The position numbers and the translations under genes were made by a program. 64,000 bases of DNA from Auanema rhodensis (Eukaryota > Nematoda > Chromadorea > Rhabditida > Rhabditidae). Shown in pieces: positions 24,325-38,000 of the stretch; position 1 is the first letter of the stretch; the number at the start of each line of letters is the position of its first letter. Where the stretch lies: the NCBI GenBank assembly GCA_964057225.1, contig OZ059900.1:1064501-1128500 (forward strand), written 5' to 3'. The notes beneath the pieces are model-generated. The model worked only from the letters and a program-made list of their open reading frames with translations, was not told the DNA's origin and made no database searches.

Positions 24325-27102
24325 TACACTAAGTATGGTCGTTTTTATGCCTTTAACACCATATACTCACCGATTTTTGGTACAAAATCTGTAATACTTG
24401 TAAATTTTGATCATATTCGTTAAGATTCGAGAATCAAACACATAATAAACGAAACAAGTCTATTTTTACAAGTTTGCACTGATATTTATTCATTTTGATC
24501 AAAAAAGATCGAAAATAGAAAGAATTTTTGAAATTTCCGAGTTTTGAGTCCAATTTGGCTAAATCGCTCATATATATGATCAAAAGCATAGTTTTATTGT
24601 CTATAACAACAAAAGTCATCAATTAAACGCTAGTGATGTTTAAATACTGAATTTCACTCAAATAGCATTACTACACTAAGTATGGTCGTTTTTATGCCTT
24701 TAACACCATATACTCACCGATTTTTGGTACAAAATCTGTAATACTCGTAAATTTTGATCATATTCGTTAAGATTTGAGAATCAAACATACAATACACAAA
24801 ATCAGTCTATTTTTATGAGCTTGCACTGATATTTATTCATTTTGATCAAAAAAGGTCGAAAATAGAAAGAATTTTTGAAATTTCCGAGTTTTGAGTCCAA
24901 TTTGGCTAAATCGCTCATATATATGATCAAAAGCATAGTTCTATTGTCTATAACAACAAAAGTCTTCAATTAAACGCTAGTGATGTTTTAATACTGAATT
25001 TCGCTCAAATAGCATTACTACACTAAGTATGGTCGTTTTTATGCCTTTAACACCATATACTCACCGATTTTTGGTACAAAATCTGTAATACTCGTAAATT
25101 TTGATCATATTCGTTAAGATTTGAGAATCAAACATACAATACACGAAATCAGTCTATTTTTATGAGCTTGCACTGATATATATTCATTTTGATCAAAAAA
25201 GGTCGAAAATAGAAAGAATTTTTGAAATTTACGAGTTTTGAGTCTAATTTGGCTAAATCGCTCATATATATGATCAGAAGCATAGTTTTATTGTCTATGA
25301 CAACAAAAGTCATTAATTAAACACTAATAATGTTTAAATCACTAAATTTCGCTCAAATAGCATTACTACACTAAGTATGCTCGTTTTTATGCCTTTAACA
25401 CCATATACTCACCGATTTTTGGTACAAAATCTGTAATACTTGTAAATTTTGATCATATTCGTTAAGATTCGAGAATCAAACACATAATACACGAAATAAG
25501 TCTATTTTTATGAGTTTGCACTGATATTTATTCATTTTGATCAAAAAAGGTCGAAAATAGAAAGAATTTTTGAAATTTCCGAGTTTTGAGTCCAATTTGG
25601 CTAAATCGCTCATATATATGATCAAAAGCATAGTTTTATTGTCTATAACAACAAAAGTCATCAATTAAACGCTAGTGATGTTTAAATACTGAATTTCACT
25701 CAAATAGCATTACTACACTAAGTATGGTCGTTTTTATGCCTTTAACACCATATACTCACCGATTTTTGGTACAAAATCTGTAATACTCGTAAATTTTGAT
25801 CATATTCGTTAAGATTTGAGAATCAAACATACAATACACAAAATCAGTCTATTTTTATGAGCTTGCACTGATATTTATTCATTTTGATCAAAAAAGGTCG
25901 AAAATAGAAAGAATTTTTGAAATTTCCGAGTTTTGAGTCCAATTTGGCTAAATCGCTCATATATATGATCAAAAGCATAGTTCTATTGTCTATAACAACA
26001 AAAGTCTTCAATTAAACGCTAGTGATGTTTTAATACTGAATTTCGCTCAAATAGCATTACTACACTAAGTATGGTCGTTTTTATGCCTTTAACACCATAT
26101 ACTCACCGATTTTTGGTACAAAATCTGTAATACTCGTAAATTTTGATCATATTCGTTAAGATTTGAGAATCAAACATACAATACACGAAATCAGTCTATT
26201 TTTATGAGCTTGCACTGATATATATTCATTTTGATCAAAAAAGGTCGAAAATAGAAAGAATTTTTGAAATTTACGAGTTTTGAGTCTAATTTGGCTAAAT
26301 CGCTCATATATATGATCAGAAGCATAGTTTTATTGTCTATGACAACAAAAGTCATTAATTAAACACTAATAATGTTTAAATCACTAAATTTCGCTCAAAT
26401 AGCATTACTACACTAAGTATGGTCGTTTTTATGCCTTTAACACCATATACTCACCGATTTTTGGTACAAAATCTGTAATACTTGTAAATTTTGATCATAT
26501 TCGTTAAGATTCGAGAATCAAACACATAATACACGAAATAAGTCTATTTTTATGAGTTTGCACTGATATTTATTCATTTTGATCAAAAAAGGTCGAAAAT
26601 AGAAAGAATTTTTGAAATTTCCGAGTTTTGAGTCTAATTTGGCTAAATCGCTCATATATATGATCAGAAGCATAGTTTTATTGTCTATGACAACAAAAAT
26701 CATCAATTAAACGCTAGTGATGTTTAAATACTGATTTTCGCTCAAATAGCATTACTACACTAAGTATGGTCGTTTTTATGCCTTTAACACCATATACTCA
26801 CCGATTTTTGGTACAAAATCTGTAATACTTGTAAATTTTGATCATATTCGTTAAGATTCGAGAATCAAACACATAATACACAAAATAAGTCTATTTTTAT
26901 GAGTTTGCACTGATATTTATTCATTTTGATCAAAAAAGGTCGAAAATAGAAAGAATTTTTGAAATTTCCGAGTTTTGAGTCTAATTTGGCTAAATCGCTC
27001 ATATATATGATCAGAAGCATAGTTTTATTGTCTATGACAACAAAAATCATCAATTAAACGCTAGTGATGTTTAAATACTGATTTTCGCTCAAATAGCAAT
27101 AC
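24325..27102 (+). repeat. Domain II 8-monomer HOR, copy 1 (2778 bp)
   Basis: The unit is compound: two trimers of 1042 bp (24325 and 25367 starts) followed by a dimer (26409-27102). Within each trimer the second unit has cacaaaatcag with a gtcttcaattaaacg tail, and the third has cacgaaatcag with a cattaattaaacac tail. Private markers aataaacgaaac (near 24445) and tatgctcg (C at 25380) reappear at +2778. Confidence 0.9.
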
Positions 27103-29880
27103 TACACTAAGTATGGTCGTTTTTATGCCTTTAACACCATATACTCACCGATTTTTGGTACAAAATCTGTAATACTTGTAAATTTTGATCATATTCGTTA
27201 AGATTCGAGAATCAAACACATAATAAACGAAACAAGTCTATTTTTACAAGTTTGCACTGATATTTATTCATTTTGATCAAAAAAGATCGAAAATAGAAAG
27301 AATTTTTGAAATTTCCGAGTTTTGAGTCCAATTTGGCTAAATCGCTCATATATATGATCAAAAGCATAGTTTTATTGTCTATAACAACAAAAGTCATCAA
27401 TTAAACGCTAGTGATGTTTAAATACTGAATTTCACTCAAATAGCATTACTACACTAAGTATGGTCGTTTTTATGCCTTTAACACCATATACTCACCGATT
27501 TTTGGTACAAAATCTGTAATACTCGTAAATTTTGATCATATTCGTTAAGATTTGAGAATCAAACATACAATACACAAAATCAGTCTATTTTTATGAGCTT
27601 GCACTGATATTTATTCATTTTGATCAAAAAAGGTCGAAAATAGAAAGAATTTTTGAAATTTCCGAGTTTTGAGTCCAATTTGGCTAAATCGCTCATATAT
27701 ATGATCAAAAGCATAGTTCTATTGTCTATAACAACAAAAGTCTTCAATTAAACGCTAGTGATGTTTTAATACTGAATTTCGCTCAAATAGCATTACTACA
27801 CTAAGTATGGTCGTTTTTATGCCTTTAACACCATATACTCACCGATTTTTGGTACAAAATCTGTAATACTCGTAAATTTTGATCATATTCGTTAAGATTT
27901 GAGAATCAAACATACAATACACGAAATCAGTCTATTTTTATGAGCTTGCACTGATATATATTCATTTTGATCAAAAAAGGTCGAAAATAGAAAGAATTTT
28001 TGAAATTTACGAGTTTTGAGTCTAATTTGGCTAAATCGCTCATATATATGATCAGAAGCATAGTTTTATTGTCTATGACAACAAAAGTCATTAATTAAAC
28101 ACTAATAATGTTTAAATCACTAAATTTCGCTCAAATAGCATTACTACACTAAGTATGCTCGTTTTTATGCCTTTAACACCATATACTCACCGATTTTTGG
28201 TACAAAATCTGTAATACTTGTAAATTTTGATCATATTCGTTAAGATTCGAGAATCAAACACATAATACACGAAATAAGTCTATTTTTATGAGTTTGCACT
28301 GATATTTATTCATTTTGATCAAAAAAGGTCGAAAATAGAAAGAATTTTTGAAATTTCCGAGTTTTGAGTCCAATTTGGCTAAATCGCTCATATATATGAT
28401 CAAAAGCATAGTTTTATTGTCTATAACAACAAAAGTCATCAATTAAACGCTAGTGATGTTTAAATACTGAATTTCACTCAAATAGCATTACTACACTAAG
28501 TATGGTCGTTTTTATGCCTTTAACACCATATACTCACCGATTTTTGGTACAAAATCTGTAATACTCGTAAATTTTGATCATATTCGTTAAGATTTGAGAA
28601 TCAAACATACAATACACAAAATCAGTCTATTTTTATGAGCTTGCACTGATATTTATTCATTTTGATCAAAAAAGGTCGAAAATAGAAAGAATTTTTGAAA
28701 TTTCCGAGTTTTGAGTCCAATTTGGCTAAATCGCTCATATATATGATCAAAAGCATAGTTCTATTGTCTATAACAACAAAAGTCTTCAATTAAACGCTAG
28801 TGATGTTTTAATACTGAATTTCGCTCAAATAGCATTACTACACTAAGTATGGTCGTTTTTATGCCTTTAACACCATATACTCACCGATTTTTGGTACAAA
28901 ATCTGTAATACTCGTAAATTTTGATCATATTCGTTAAGATTTGAGAATCAAACATACAATACACGAAATCAGTCTATTTTTATGAGCTTGCACTGATATA
29001 TATTCATTTTGATCAAAAAAGGTCGAAAATAGAAAGAATTTTTGAAATTTACGAGTTTTGAGTCTAATTTGGCTAAATCGCTCATATATATGATCAGAAG
29101 CATAGTTTTATTGTCTATGACAACAAAAGTCATTAATTAAACACTAATAATGTTTAAATCACTAAATTTCGCTCAAATAGCATTACTACACTAAGTATGG
29201 TCGTTTTTATGCCTTTAACACCATATACTCACCGATTTTTGGTACAAAATCTGTAATACTTGTAAATTTTGATCATATTCGTTAAGATTCGAGAATCAAA
29301 CACATAATACACGAAATAAGTCTATTTTTATGAGTTTGCACTGATATTTATTCATTTTGATCAAAAAAGGTCGAAAATAGAAAGAATTTTTGAAATTTCC
29401 GAGTTTTGAGTCTAATTTGGCTAAATCGCTCATATATATGATCAGAAGCATAGTTTTATTGTCTATGACAACAAAAATCATCAATTAAACGCTAGTGATG
29501 TTTAAATACTGATTTTCGCTCAAATAGCATTACTACACTAAGTATGGTCGTTTTTATGCCTTTAACACCATATACTCACCGATTTTTGGTACAAAATCTG
29601 TAATACTTGTAAATTTTGATCATATTCGTTAAGATTCGAGAATCAAACACATAATACACAAAATAAGTCTATTTTTATGAGTTTGCACTGATATTTATTC
29701 ATTTTGATCAAAAAAGGTCGAAAATAGAAAGAATTTTTGAAATTTCCGAGTTTTGAGTCTAATTTGGCTAAATCGCTCATATATATGATCAGAAGCATAG
29801 TTTTATTGTCTATGACAACAAAAATCATCAATTAAACGCTAGTGATGTTTAAATACTGATTTTCGCTCAAATAGCATTAC
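27103..29880 (+). repeat. Domain II 8-monomer HOR, copy 2 (2778 bp)
   Basis: All eight monomers follow copy 1 in order and length. The rare A of tagcaatactac (24321 and 27099) and the rare C of tatgctcg (25380 and 28158) are both 2778 bp apart. I saw no clear differences between the copies by eye, so this is a very recent duplication or an assembly repeat. Confidence 0.9.
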
Positions 29881-30229
29881 TACACTAAGTATGGTCGTTT
29901 TTATGCCTTTAACACCATATACTCACCGATTTTTGGTACAAAATCTGTAATACTTGTAAATTTTGATCATATTCGTTAAGATTTGAGAATCAAACATACA
30001 ATACACAAAATCAGTCTATTTTTATGAGCTTGCACTGATATGTATATTCATTTTGATCAAAAAAGGTCGAAAATAGAAAGAATTTTTGAAATTTCCGAGT
30101 TTTGAGTCTAATTTGGCTAAATCGCTCATATATATGATCAGAAGCATAGTTTTATTGTCTATGACAACAAAAATCATCAATTAAACGCTAGTGATGTTTA
30201 AATACTGATTTTCGCTCAAATAGCATTAC
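29881..30229 (+). repeat. 349-bp monomer at the domain II/III border
   Basis: A two-base gain gives gatatgtatattc (near 30039) where relatives have gatatatattc. It is the only 349-bp unit found. The next unit opens the two-monomer module that dominates the rest of the window. Confidence 0.85.
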
Positions 30230-33200
30230 TACACTAAGTATGGTCGTTTCTATGCCTTTAACACCATATACTCACCGATTTTTGGTACAAAATCTGTAAT
30301 ACTTGTAAATTTTGATCATATTTGTTAAGATTCGAGAATCAAACACATAATACACGAAATAAGTCTATTTTTACAAGTTTGCACTGATATTTATTCATTT
30401 TGATCAAAAAAGATCGAAAATAGAAAGAATTTTTGAAATTTCCGAGTTTTGAGTCCAATTTGGCTAAATTGCTCATATATATGATCAAAAGCATAGTTTT
30501 ATTGTCTATAACAACAAAAGTCATCAATTAAACGCTAGTGATGTTTAAATACTGAATTTCACTCAAATAGCATTACTACACTAAGTATGGTCGTTTTTAT
30601 GCCTTTAACACCATATACTCACCGATTTTTGGTACAAAATCTGTGATACTCGTAAATTTTGATCATATTCGGTGAGATTCGAGAATCAAACACACAATAC
30701 ACGAAATAAGTTTATTTTTACGAGTTTGCACTGATATTTATTCATTTTGATCAAAAAAGGTCGAAAATAGAAAGAATTTTTGAAATTTCCGAGTTTTGAG
30801 TCTAATTTGGCTAAATCGCTCATATATATGATCAAAAGCATAGTTTTATTGTCTATGACAACAAAAGTCATCAATTGAACGCTAGTGATGTTTAAATACT
30901 GAATTTCGCTCAAATAGCATTACTACACTAAGTATGGTCGTTTTTATGCCTTTAACACCATATACTCACCGATTTTTGGTACAAAATCTGTAACACTTGT
31001 AAATTTTGATCATATTCGTTAAAATTCGAGAATCAAAGACATAATACACGAAATAAGTCTATTTTTATGAGTTTGCACTGATATTTATTCATTTTGATCA
31101 AAAAAGGTCGAAAATAGAAAGAATTTTTGAAATTTCCGAGTTTTGAGTCTAATTTGGCTAAATCGCTCATATATATGATCAAAAGCATAGTTTTATTGTC
31201 TATGACAACTAAAGTCATCAATTAAACGCTAGTGATGTTTAAATACTGAATTTCGCTCAAATAGCATTACTACACTAAGTATGGTCGTTTTTATGCCTTT
31301 AACACCATATACTCACCGATTTTTGGTACAAAATCTGTGATACTCGTAAATTTTGATCATATTCGGTGAGATTCGAGAATCAAACACACAATACACGAAA
31401 TAAGTTTATTTTTACGAGTTTGCACTGATATTTATTCATTTTGATCAAAAAAGGTCGAAAATAGAAAGAATTTTTGAAATTTCCGAGTTTTGAGTCTAAT
31501 TTGGCTAAATCGCTCATATATATGATCAAAAGCATAGTTTTATTGTCTATGACAACAAAAGTCATCAATTAAACGCTAGTGATGTTTAAATACTGAATTT
31601 CGCTCAAATAGCATTACTACACTAAGTATGGTCGTTTTTATGCCTTTAACACCATATACTCACCGATTTTTGGTACAAAATCTGTAATACTTGTAAATTT
31701 TGATCATATTCGTTAAGATTCGAGAATCAAACACATAATACACGAAATAAGTCTATTTTTATGAGTTTGCACTGATACTTATTCATTTTGATCAAAAAAG
31801 GTCGAAAATAGAAAGAATTTTTGAAATTTCCGAGTTTTGAGTCTAATTTGGCTAAATCGCTCATATATATGATCAGAAGCATAGTTTCATTGTCTATGAC
31901 AACGAAAATCATCAATTAAACGCTAGTGATGTTTAAATACTGATTTTCGCTCAAATAGCATTACTACACTAAGTATGGTCGTTTTTATGCCTTTAACACC
32001 ATATACTCACCGATTTTTGGTACAAAATCTGTAATACTTGTAAATTTTGATCATATTCGTTAAGATTTGAGAATCAAACATACAATACACAAAATCAGTC
32101 TATTTTTATGAGCTTGCACTGATATATATTCATTTTGATCAAAAAAGGTCGAAAATAGAAAGAATTTTTGAAATTTCCGAGTTTTGAGTCTAATTTGGCT
32201 AAATCGCTCATATATATGATCAGAAGCATAGTTTTATTGTCTATGACAACAAAAATCATCAATTAAACGCTAGTGATGTTTAAATACTGATTTTCGCTCA
32301 AATAGCATTACTACACTAAGTATGGTCGTTTTTATGCCTTTAACACCATATACTCACCGATTTTTGGTACAAAATCTGTAATACTCGTAAATTTTGATCA
32401 TATTCGTTAAGATTTGAGAATCAAACATACAATACACGAAATCAGTCTATTTTTATGAGCTTGCACTGATATATATTCATTTTGATCAAAAAAGGTCGAA
32501 AATAGAAAGAATTTTTGAAATTTACGAGTTTTGAGTCTAATTTGGCTAAATCGCTCATATATATGATCAGAAGCATAGTTTCATTGTCTATGACAAGAAA
32601 AGTCATTAATTAAACACTAATAATGTTTAAATCACTAAATTTCGTTCAAATAGCATTACTACACTAAGTATGGTCGTTTTTATGCCTTTAACACCATATA
32701 CTCACCGATTTTTGGTACAAAATCTGTAATACTTGTAAATTTCGATCATATTCGTTAAGATTCGAGAATCAAACACATAATACACGAAATAAGTCTATTT
32801 TTATGAGTTTGCACTGATATTTATTCATTTTGATCAAAAAAGGTCGAAAATAGAAAGAATTTTTGAAATTTCCGAGTTTTGAGTCTAATTTGGCTAAATC
32901 GCTCATATATATGATCAGAAGCATAGTTTTATTGTCTATGACAACAAAAATCATCAATTAAACGCTAGTGATGTTTAAATACTGATTTTCGCTCAAATAG
33001 CATTACTACACTAAGTATGGTCGTTTTTATGCCTTTAACACCATATACTCACCGATTTTTGGTACAAAATCTGTAATACTTGTAAATTTTGATCATATTC
33101 GTTAAGATTTGAGAATCAAACATACAATACACAAAATCAGTCTATTTTTATGAGCTTGCACTGATATATATTCATTTTGATCAAAAAAGGTCGAAAATAG

Positions 33201-33353
33201 AAAGAATTTTTGAAATTTCCGAGTTTTGAGTCTAATTTGGCTAAATCGCTCATATATATGATCAGAAGCATAGTTTTATTGTCTATGACAACAAAAATCA
33301 TCAATTAAACGCTAGTGATGTTTAAATACTGATTTTCGCTCAAATAGCATTAC
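30230..33353 (+). repeat. Domain III 9-monomer unit (3124 bp)
   Basis: It begins with an R-P dimer. The R monomer has gtttctatgcc (C at 30250) and catatttgttaag (T at 30323). Both recur 3124 bp downstream at 33374 and 33447. The monomer at 31618 has gatacttattc (31778) and caacgaaaatc. A private change, attgctcat (T at 30470), is a CpG-to-TpG transition. Monomers at 30577 and 31271 are of the same P subtype, 694 bp apart. Confidence 0.85.
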
Positions 33354-34741
33354 TACACTAAGTATGGTCGTTTCTATGCCTTTAACACCATATACTCACC
33401 GATTTTTGGTACAAAATCTGTAATACTTGTAAATTTTGATCATATTTGTTAAGATTCGAGAATCAAACACATAATACACGAAATAAGTCTATTTTTACAA
33501 GTTTGCACTGATATTTATTCATTTTGATCAAAAAAGATCGAAAATAGAAAGAATTTTTGAAATTTCCGAGTTTTGAGTCCAATTTGGCTAAATCGCTCAT
33601 ATATATGATCAAAAGCATAGTTTTATTGTCTATAACAACAAAAGTCATCAATTAAACGCTAGTGATGTTTAAATACTGAATTTCACTCAAATAGCATTAC
33701 TACACTAAGTATGGTCGTTTTTATGCCTTTAACACCATATACTCACCGATTTTTGGTACAAAATCTGTGATACTCGTAAATTTTGATCATATTCGGTGAG
33801 ATTCGAGAATCAAACACACAATACACGAAATAAGTTTATTTTTACGAGTTTGCACTGATATTTATTCATTTTGATCAAAAAAGGTCGAAAATAGAAAGAA
33901 TTTTTGAAATTTCCGAGTTTTGAGTCTAATTTGGCTAAATCGCTCATATATATGATCAAAAGCATAGTTTTATTGTCTATGACAACAAAAGTCATCAATT
34001 AAACGCTAGTGATGTTTAAATACTGAATTTCGCTCAAATAGCATTACTACACTAAGTATGGTCGTTTTTATGCCTTTAACACCATATACTCACCGATTTT
34101 TGGTACAAAATCTGTAATACTTGTAAATTTTGATCATATTCGTTAAGATTCGAGAATCAAACACATAATACACGAAATAAGTCTATTTTTATGAGTTTGC
34201 ACTGATACTTATTCATTTTGATCAAAAAAGGTCGAAAATAGAAAGAATTTTTGAAATTTCCGAGTTTTGAGTCTAATTTGGCTAAATCGCTCATATATAT
34301 GATCAGAAGCATAGTTTTATTGTCTATGACAACGAAAATCATCAATTAAACGCTAGTGATGTTTAAATACTGATTTTCGCTCAAATAGCATTACTACACT
34401 AAGTATGGTCGTTTTTATGCCTTTAACACCATATACTCACCGATTTTTGGTACAAAATCTGTAATACTTGTAAATTTTGATCATATTCGTTAAGATTTGA
34501 GAATCAAACATACAATACACAAAATCAGTCTATTTTTATGAGCTTGCACTGATATATATTCATTTTGATCAAAAAAGGTCGAAAATAGAAAGAATTTTTG
34601 AAATTTCCGAGTTTTGAGTCTAATTTGGCTAAATCGCTCATATATATGATCAGAAGCATAGTTTTATTGTCTATGACAACAAAAATCATCAATTAAACGC
34701 TAGTGATGTTTAAATACTGATTTTCGCTCAAATAGCATTAC
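33354..34741 (+). repeat. Shortened copy of the 9-monomer unit (4 monomers)
   Basis: The first monomer matches 30230 at offset 3124, while gatacttattc at 34208 matches 31778 at offset 2430. The 694-bp difference means two monomers (the P-to-P interval 30577-31270) are absent here, or were gained in the other copy. After the monomer at 34395 the match ends. Confidence 0.85.
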
Positions 34742-35089
34742 TACACTAAGTATGGTCGTTTTTATGCCTTTAACACCATATACTCACCGATTTTTGGTAC
34801 AAAATCTGTAATACTTGTAAATTTTGATCATATTCGTTAAGATTCGAGAATCAAACACATAATACACGAAATAAGTCTATTTTTACAAGTTTGCACTGAT
34901 ATTTATTCATTTTGATCAAAAAAGGTCGAAAATAGAAAGAATTTTTGAAATTTCCGAGTTTTGAGTCCAATTGGGCTAAATCGCTCATATATATGATCAA
35001 AAGCATAGTTTTAATGTCTATGATAACAAAAGTCTTCAAATATACACTAGTAATGATTAAATCACTGAATTTCACTCGAATAGCATTAC
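34742..35089 (+). repeat. Hybrid monomer with type A tail in domain III
   Basis: The front is of the ataatacacgaaataag subtype with tttacaag. The back has ccaattgggc, gataacaaaagtcttc and the 348-bp type A tail. It carries two rare changes, tttaatgtctatg (near 35012) and actcgaatagc (G at 35078). The second recurs exactly 19795 bp downstream at 54873. Confidence 0.85.
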
Positions 35090-38000
35090 TACACTAAGTA
35101 TGGTCGTTTTTATGCCTTTAACACCATATACTCACCGATTTTTGGTACAAAATCTGTAATACTTGTAAATTTTGATCATATTCGTTAAAATTCGAGAATC
35201 AAACACATAATACACGAAATAAGTCTATTTTTATGAGTTTGCACTGATATTTATTCATTTTGATCAAAAAAGGTCGAAAATAGAAAGAATTTTTGAAATT
35301 TCCGAGTTTTGAGTCCAATTTGGCTAAATCGCTCATATATATGATCAAAAGCATAGTTCTATTGTCTATAACAACAAAAGTCTTCAATTAAACGCTAGTG
35401 ATGTTTTAATACTGAATTTCGCTCAAATAGCATTACTACACTAAGTATGGTCGTTTTTATGCCTTTAACACCATATACTCACCGATTTTTGGTACAAAAT
35501 CTGTAATACTCGTAAATTTTGATCATATTCGTTAAGATTTGAGAATCAAACATACAATACACGAAATCAGTCTATTTTTATGAGCTTGCACTGATATATA
35601 TTCATTTTGATCAAAAAAGGTCGAAAATAGAAAGAATTTTTGAAATTTACGAGTTTTGAGTCTAATTTGGCTAAATCGCTCATATATATGATCAGAAGCA
35701 TAGTTTTATTGTCTATGACAACAAAAGTCATTAATTAAACACTAATAATGTTTAAATCACTAAATTTCGCTCAAATAGCATTACTACACTAAGTATTGTC
35801 GTTTTTATGCCTTTAACACCATATACTCACCGATTTTTGGTACAAAATCTGTAATACTTGTAAATTTTGATCATATTCGTTAAGATTTGAGAATCAAACA
35901 CATAATACACGAAATAAGTCTATTTTTATGAGTTTGCACTGATATTTATTCATTTTGATCAAAAAAGGTCGAAAATAGAAAGAATTTTTGAAATTACCGA
36001 GTTTTGAGTCTAATTTGGCTAAATCGCTCATATATATGATCAGAAGCATAGTTTTATTGTCTATGACAACAAAAATCATCAATTAAACGCTAGTGATGTT
36101 TAAATACTGATTTTCGCTCAAATAGCATTACTACACTAAGTATGGTCGTTTTTATGCCTTTAACACCATATACTCACCGATTTTTGGTACAAAATCTGTA
36201 ATACTTGTAAATTTTGATCATATTCGTTAAGATTTGAGAATCAAACATACAATACACAAAATCAGTCTATTTTTATGAGCTTGCACTGATATATATTCAT
36301 TTTGATCAAAAAAGGTCGAAAATAGAAAGAATTTTTGAATTTTCCGAGTTTTGAGTCTAATTTGGCTAAATCGCTCATATATATGATCAGAAGCATAGTT
36401 TTATTGTCTATGACAACAAAAATCATCAATTAAACGCTAGTGATGTTTAAATACTGATTTTCGCTCAAATAGCATTACTACACTAAGTATGGTCGTTTTT
36501 ATGCCTTTAACACCATATACTCACCGATTTTTGGTACAAAATCTGTAATACTTGTAAATTTTGATCATATTCGTTAAGATTCGAGAATCAAACACATAAT
36601 ACACGAAATAAGTCTATTTTTACAAGTTTGCACTGATATTTATTCATTTTGATCAAAAAAGATCGAAAATAGAAAGAATTTTTGAAATTTCCGAGTTTTG
36701 AGTCCAATTTGGCTAAATCGCTCATATATATGATCAAAAGCATAGTTTTATTGTCTATAACAACAAAAGTCATCAATTAAACGCTAGTGATGTTTAAATA
36801 CTGAATTTCACTCAAATAGCATTACTACACTAAGTATGGTCGTTTTTATGCCTTTAACACCATATACTCACCGATTTTTGGTACAAAATCTGTGATACTC
36901 GTAAATTTTGATCATATTCGGTGAGATTCGAGAATCAAACACACAATACACGAAATAAGTTTATTTTTACGAGTTTGCACTGATATTTATTCATTTTGAT
37001 CAAAAAAGGTCGAAAATAGAAAGAATTTTTGAAATTTCCGAGTTTTGAGTCTAATTTGGCTAAATCGCTCATATATATGATCAAAAGCATAGTTTTATTG
37101 TCTATGACAACAAAAGTCATCAATTAAACGCTAGTGATGTTTAAATACTGAATTTCGCTCAAATAGCATTACTACACTAAGTATGGTCGTTTTTATGCCT
37201 TTAACACCATATACTCACCGATTTTTGGTACAAAATCTGTAATACTCGTAAATTTTGATCATATTCGTTAAGATTTGAGAATCAAACATACAATACACAA
37301 AATCAGTCTATTTTTATGAGCTTGCACTGATATATATTCATTTTGATCAAAAAAGGTCGAAAATAGAAAGAATTTTTGAAATTTACGAGTTTTGAGTCCA
37401 ATTGGGCTAAATCGCTCATATATATGATCAAAAGCATAGTTTTATTGTCTATGACAACAAAAGTCATTAATTAAACACTAATAATGTTTAAATCACTAAA
37501 TTTCGCTCAAATAGCATTACTACACTAAGTATTGTCGTTTTTATGCCTTTAACACCATATACTCACCGATTTTTGGTACAAAATCTGTAATACTTGTAAA
37601 TTTTGATCATATTCGTTAAGATTTGAGAATCAAACACATAATACACGAAATAAGTCTATTTTTATGAGTTTGCACTGATATTTATTCATTTTGATCAAAA
37701 AAGGTCGAAAATAGAAAGAATTTTTGAAATTACCGAGTTTTGATTCTAATTTGGCTAAATCGCTCATATATATGATCAGAAGCATAGTTTTATTGTCTAT
37801 GACAACAAAAATCATCAATTAAACGCTAGTGATGTTTAAATACTGATTTTCGCTCAAATAGCATTACTACACTAAGTATGGTCGTTTTTATGCCTTTAAC
37901 ACCATATACTCACCGATTTTTGGTACAAAATCTGTAATACTCGTAAATTTTGATCATATTCGTTAAGATTTGAGAATCAAACATACAATACACAAAATCA

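Noticed and set aside
30686-30913. A 75-codon version of the minus-strand frame starting MSEIQYL (also at 42491-42718)
   Set aside because: It is created by caattgaacg in place of caattaaacg, which removes an upstream stop. It is a marker shared by two monomers rather than a gene.
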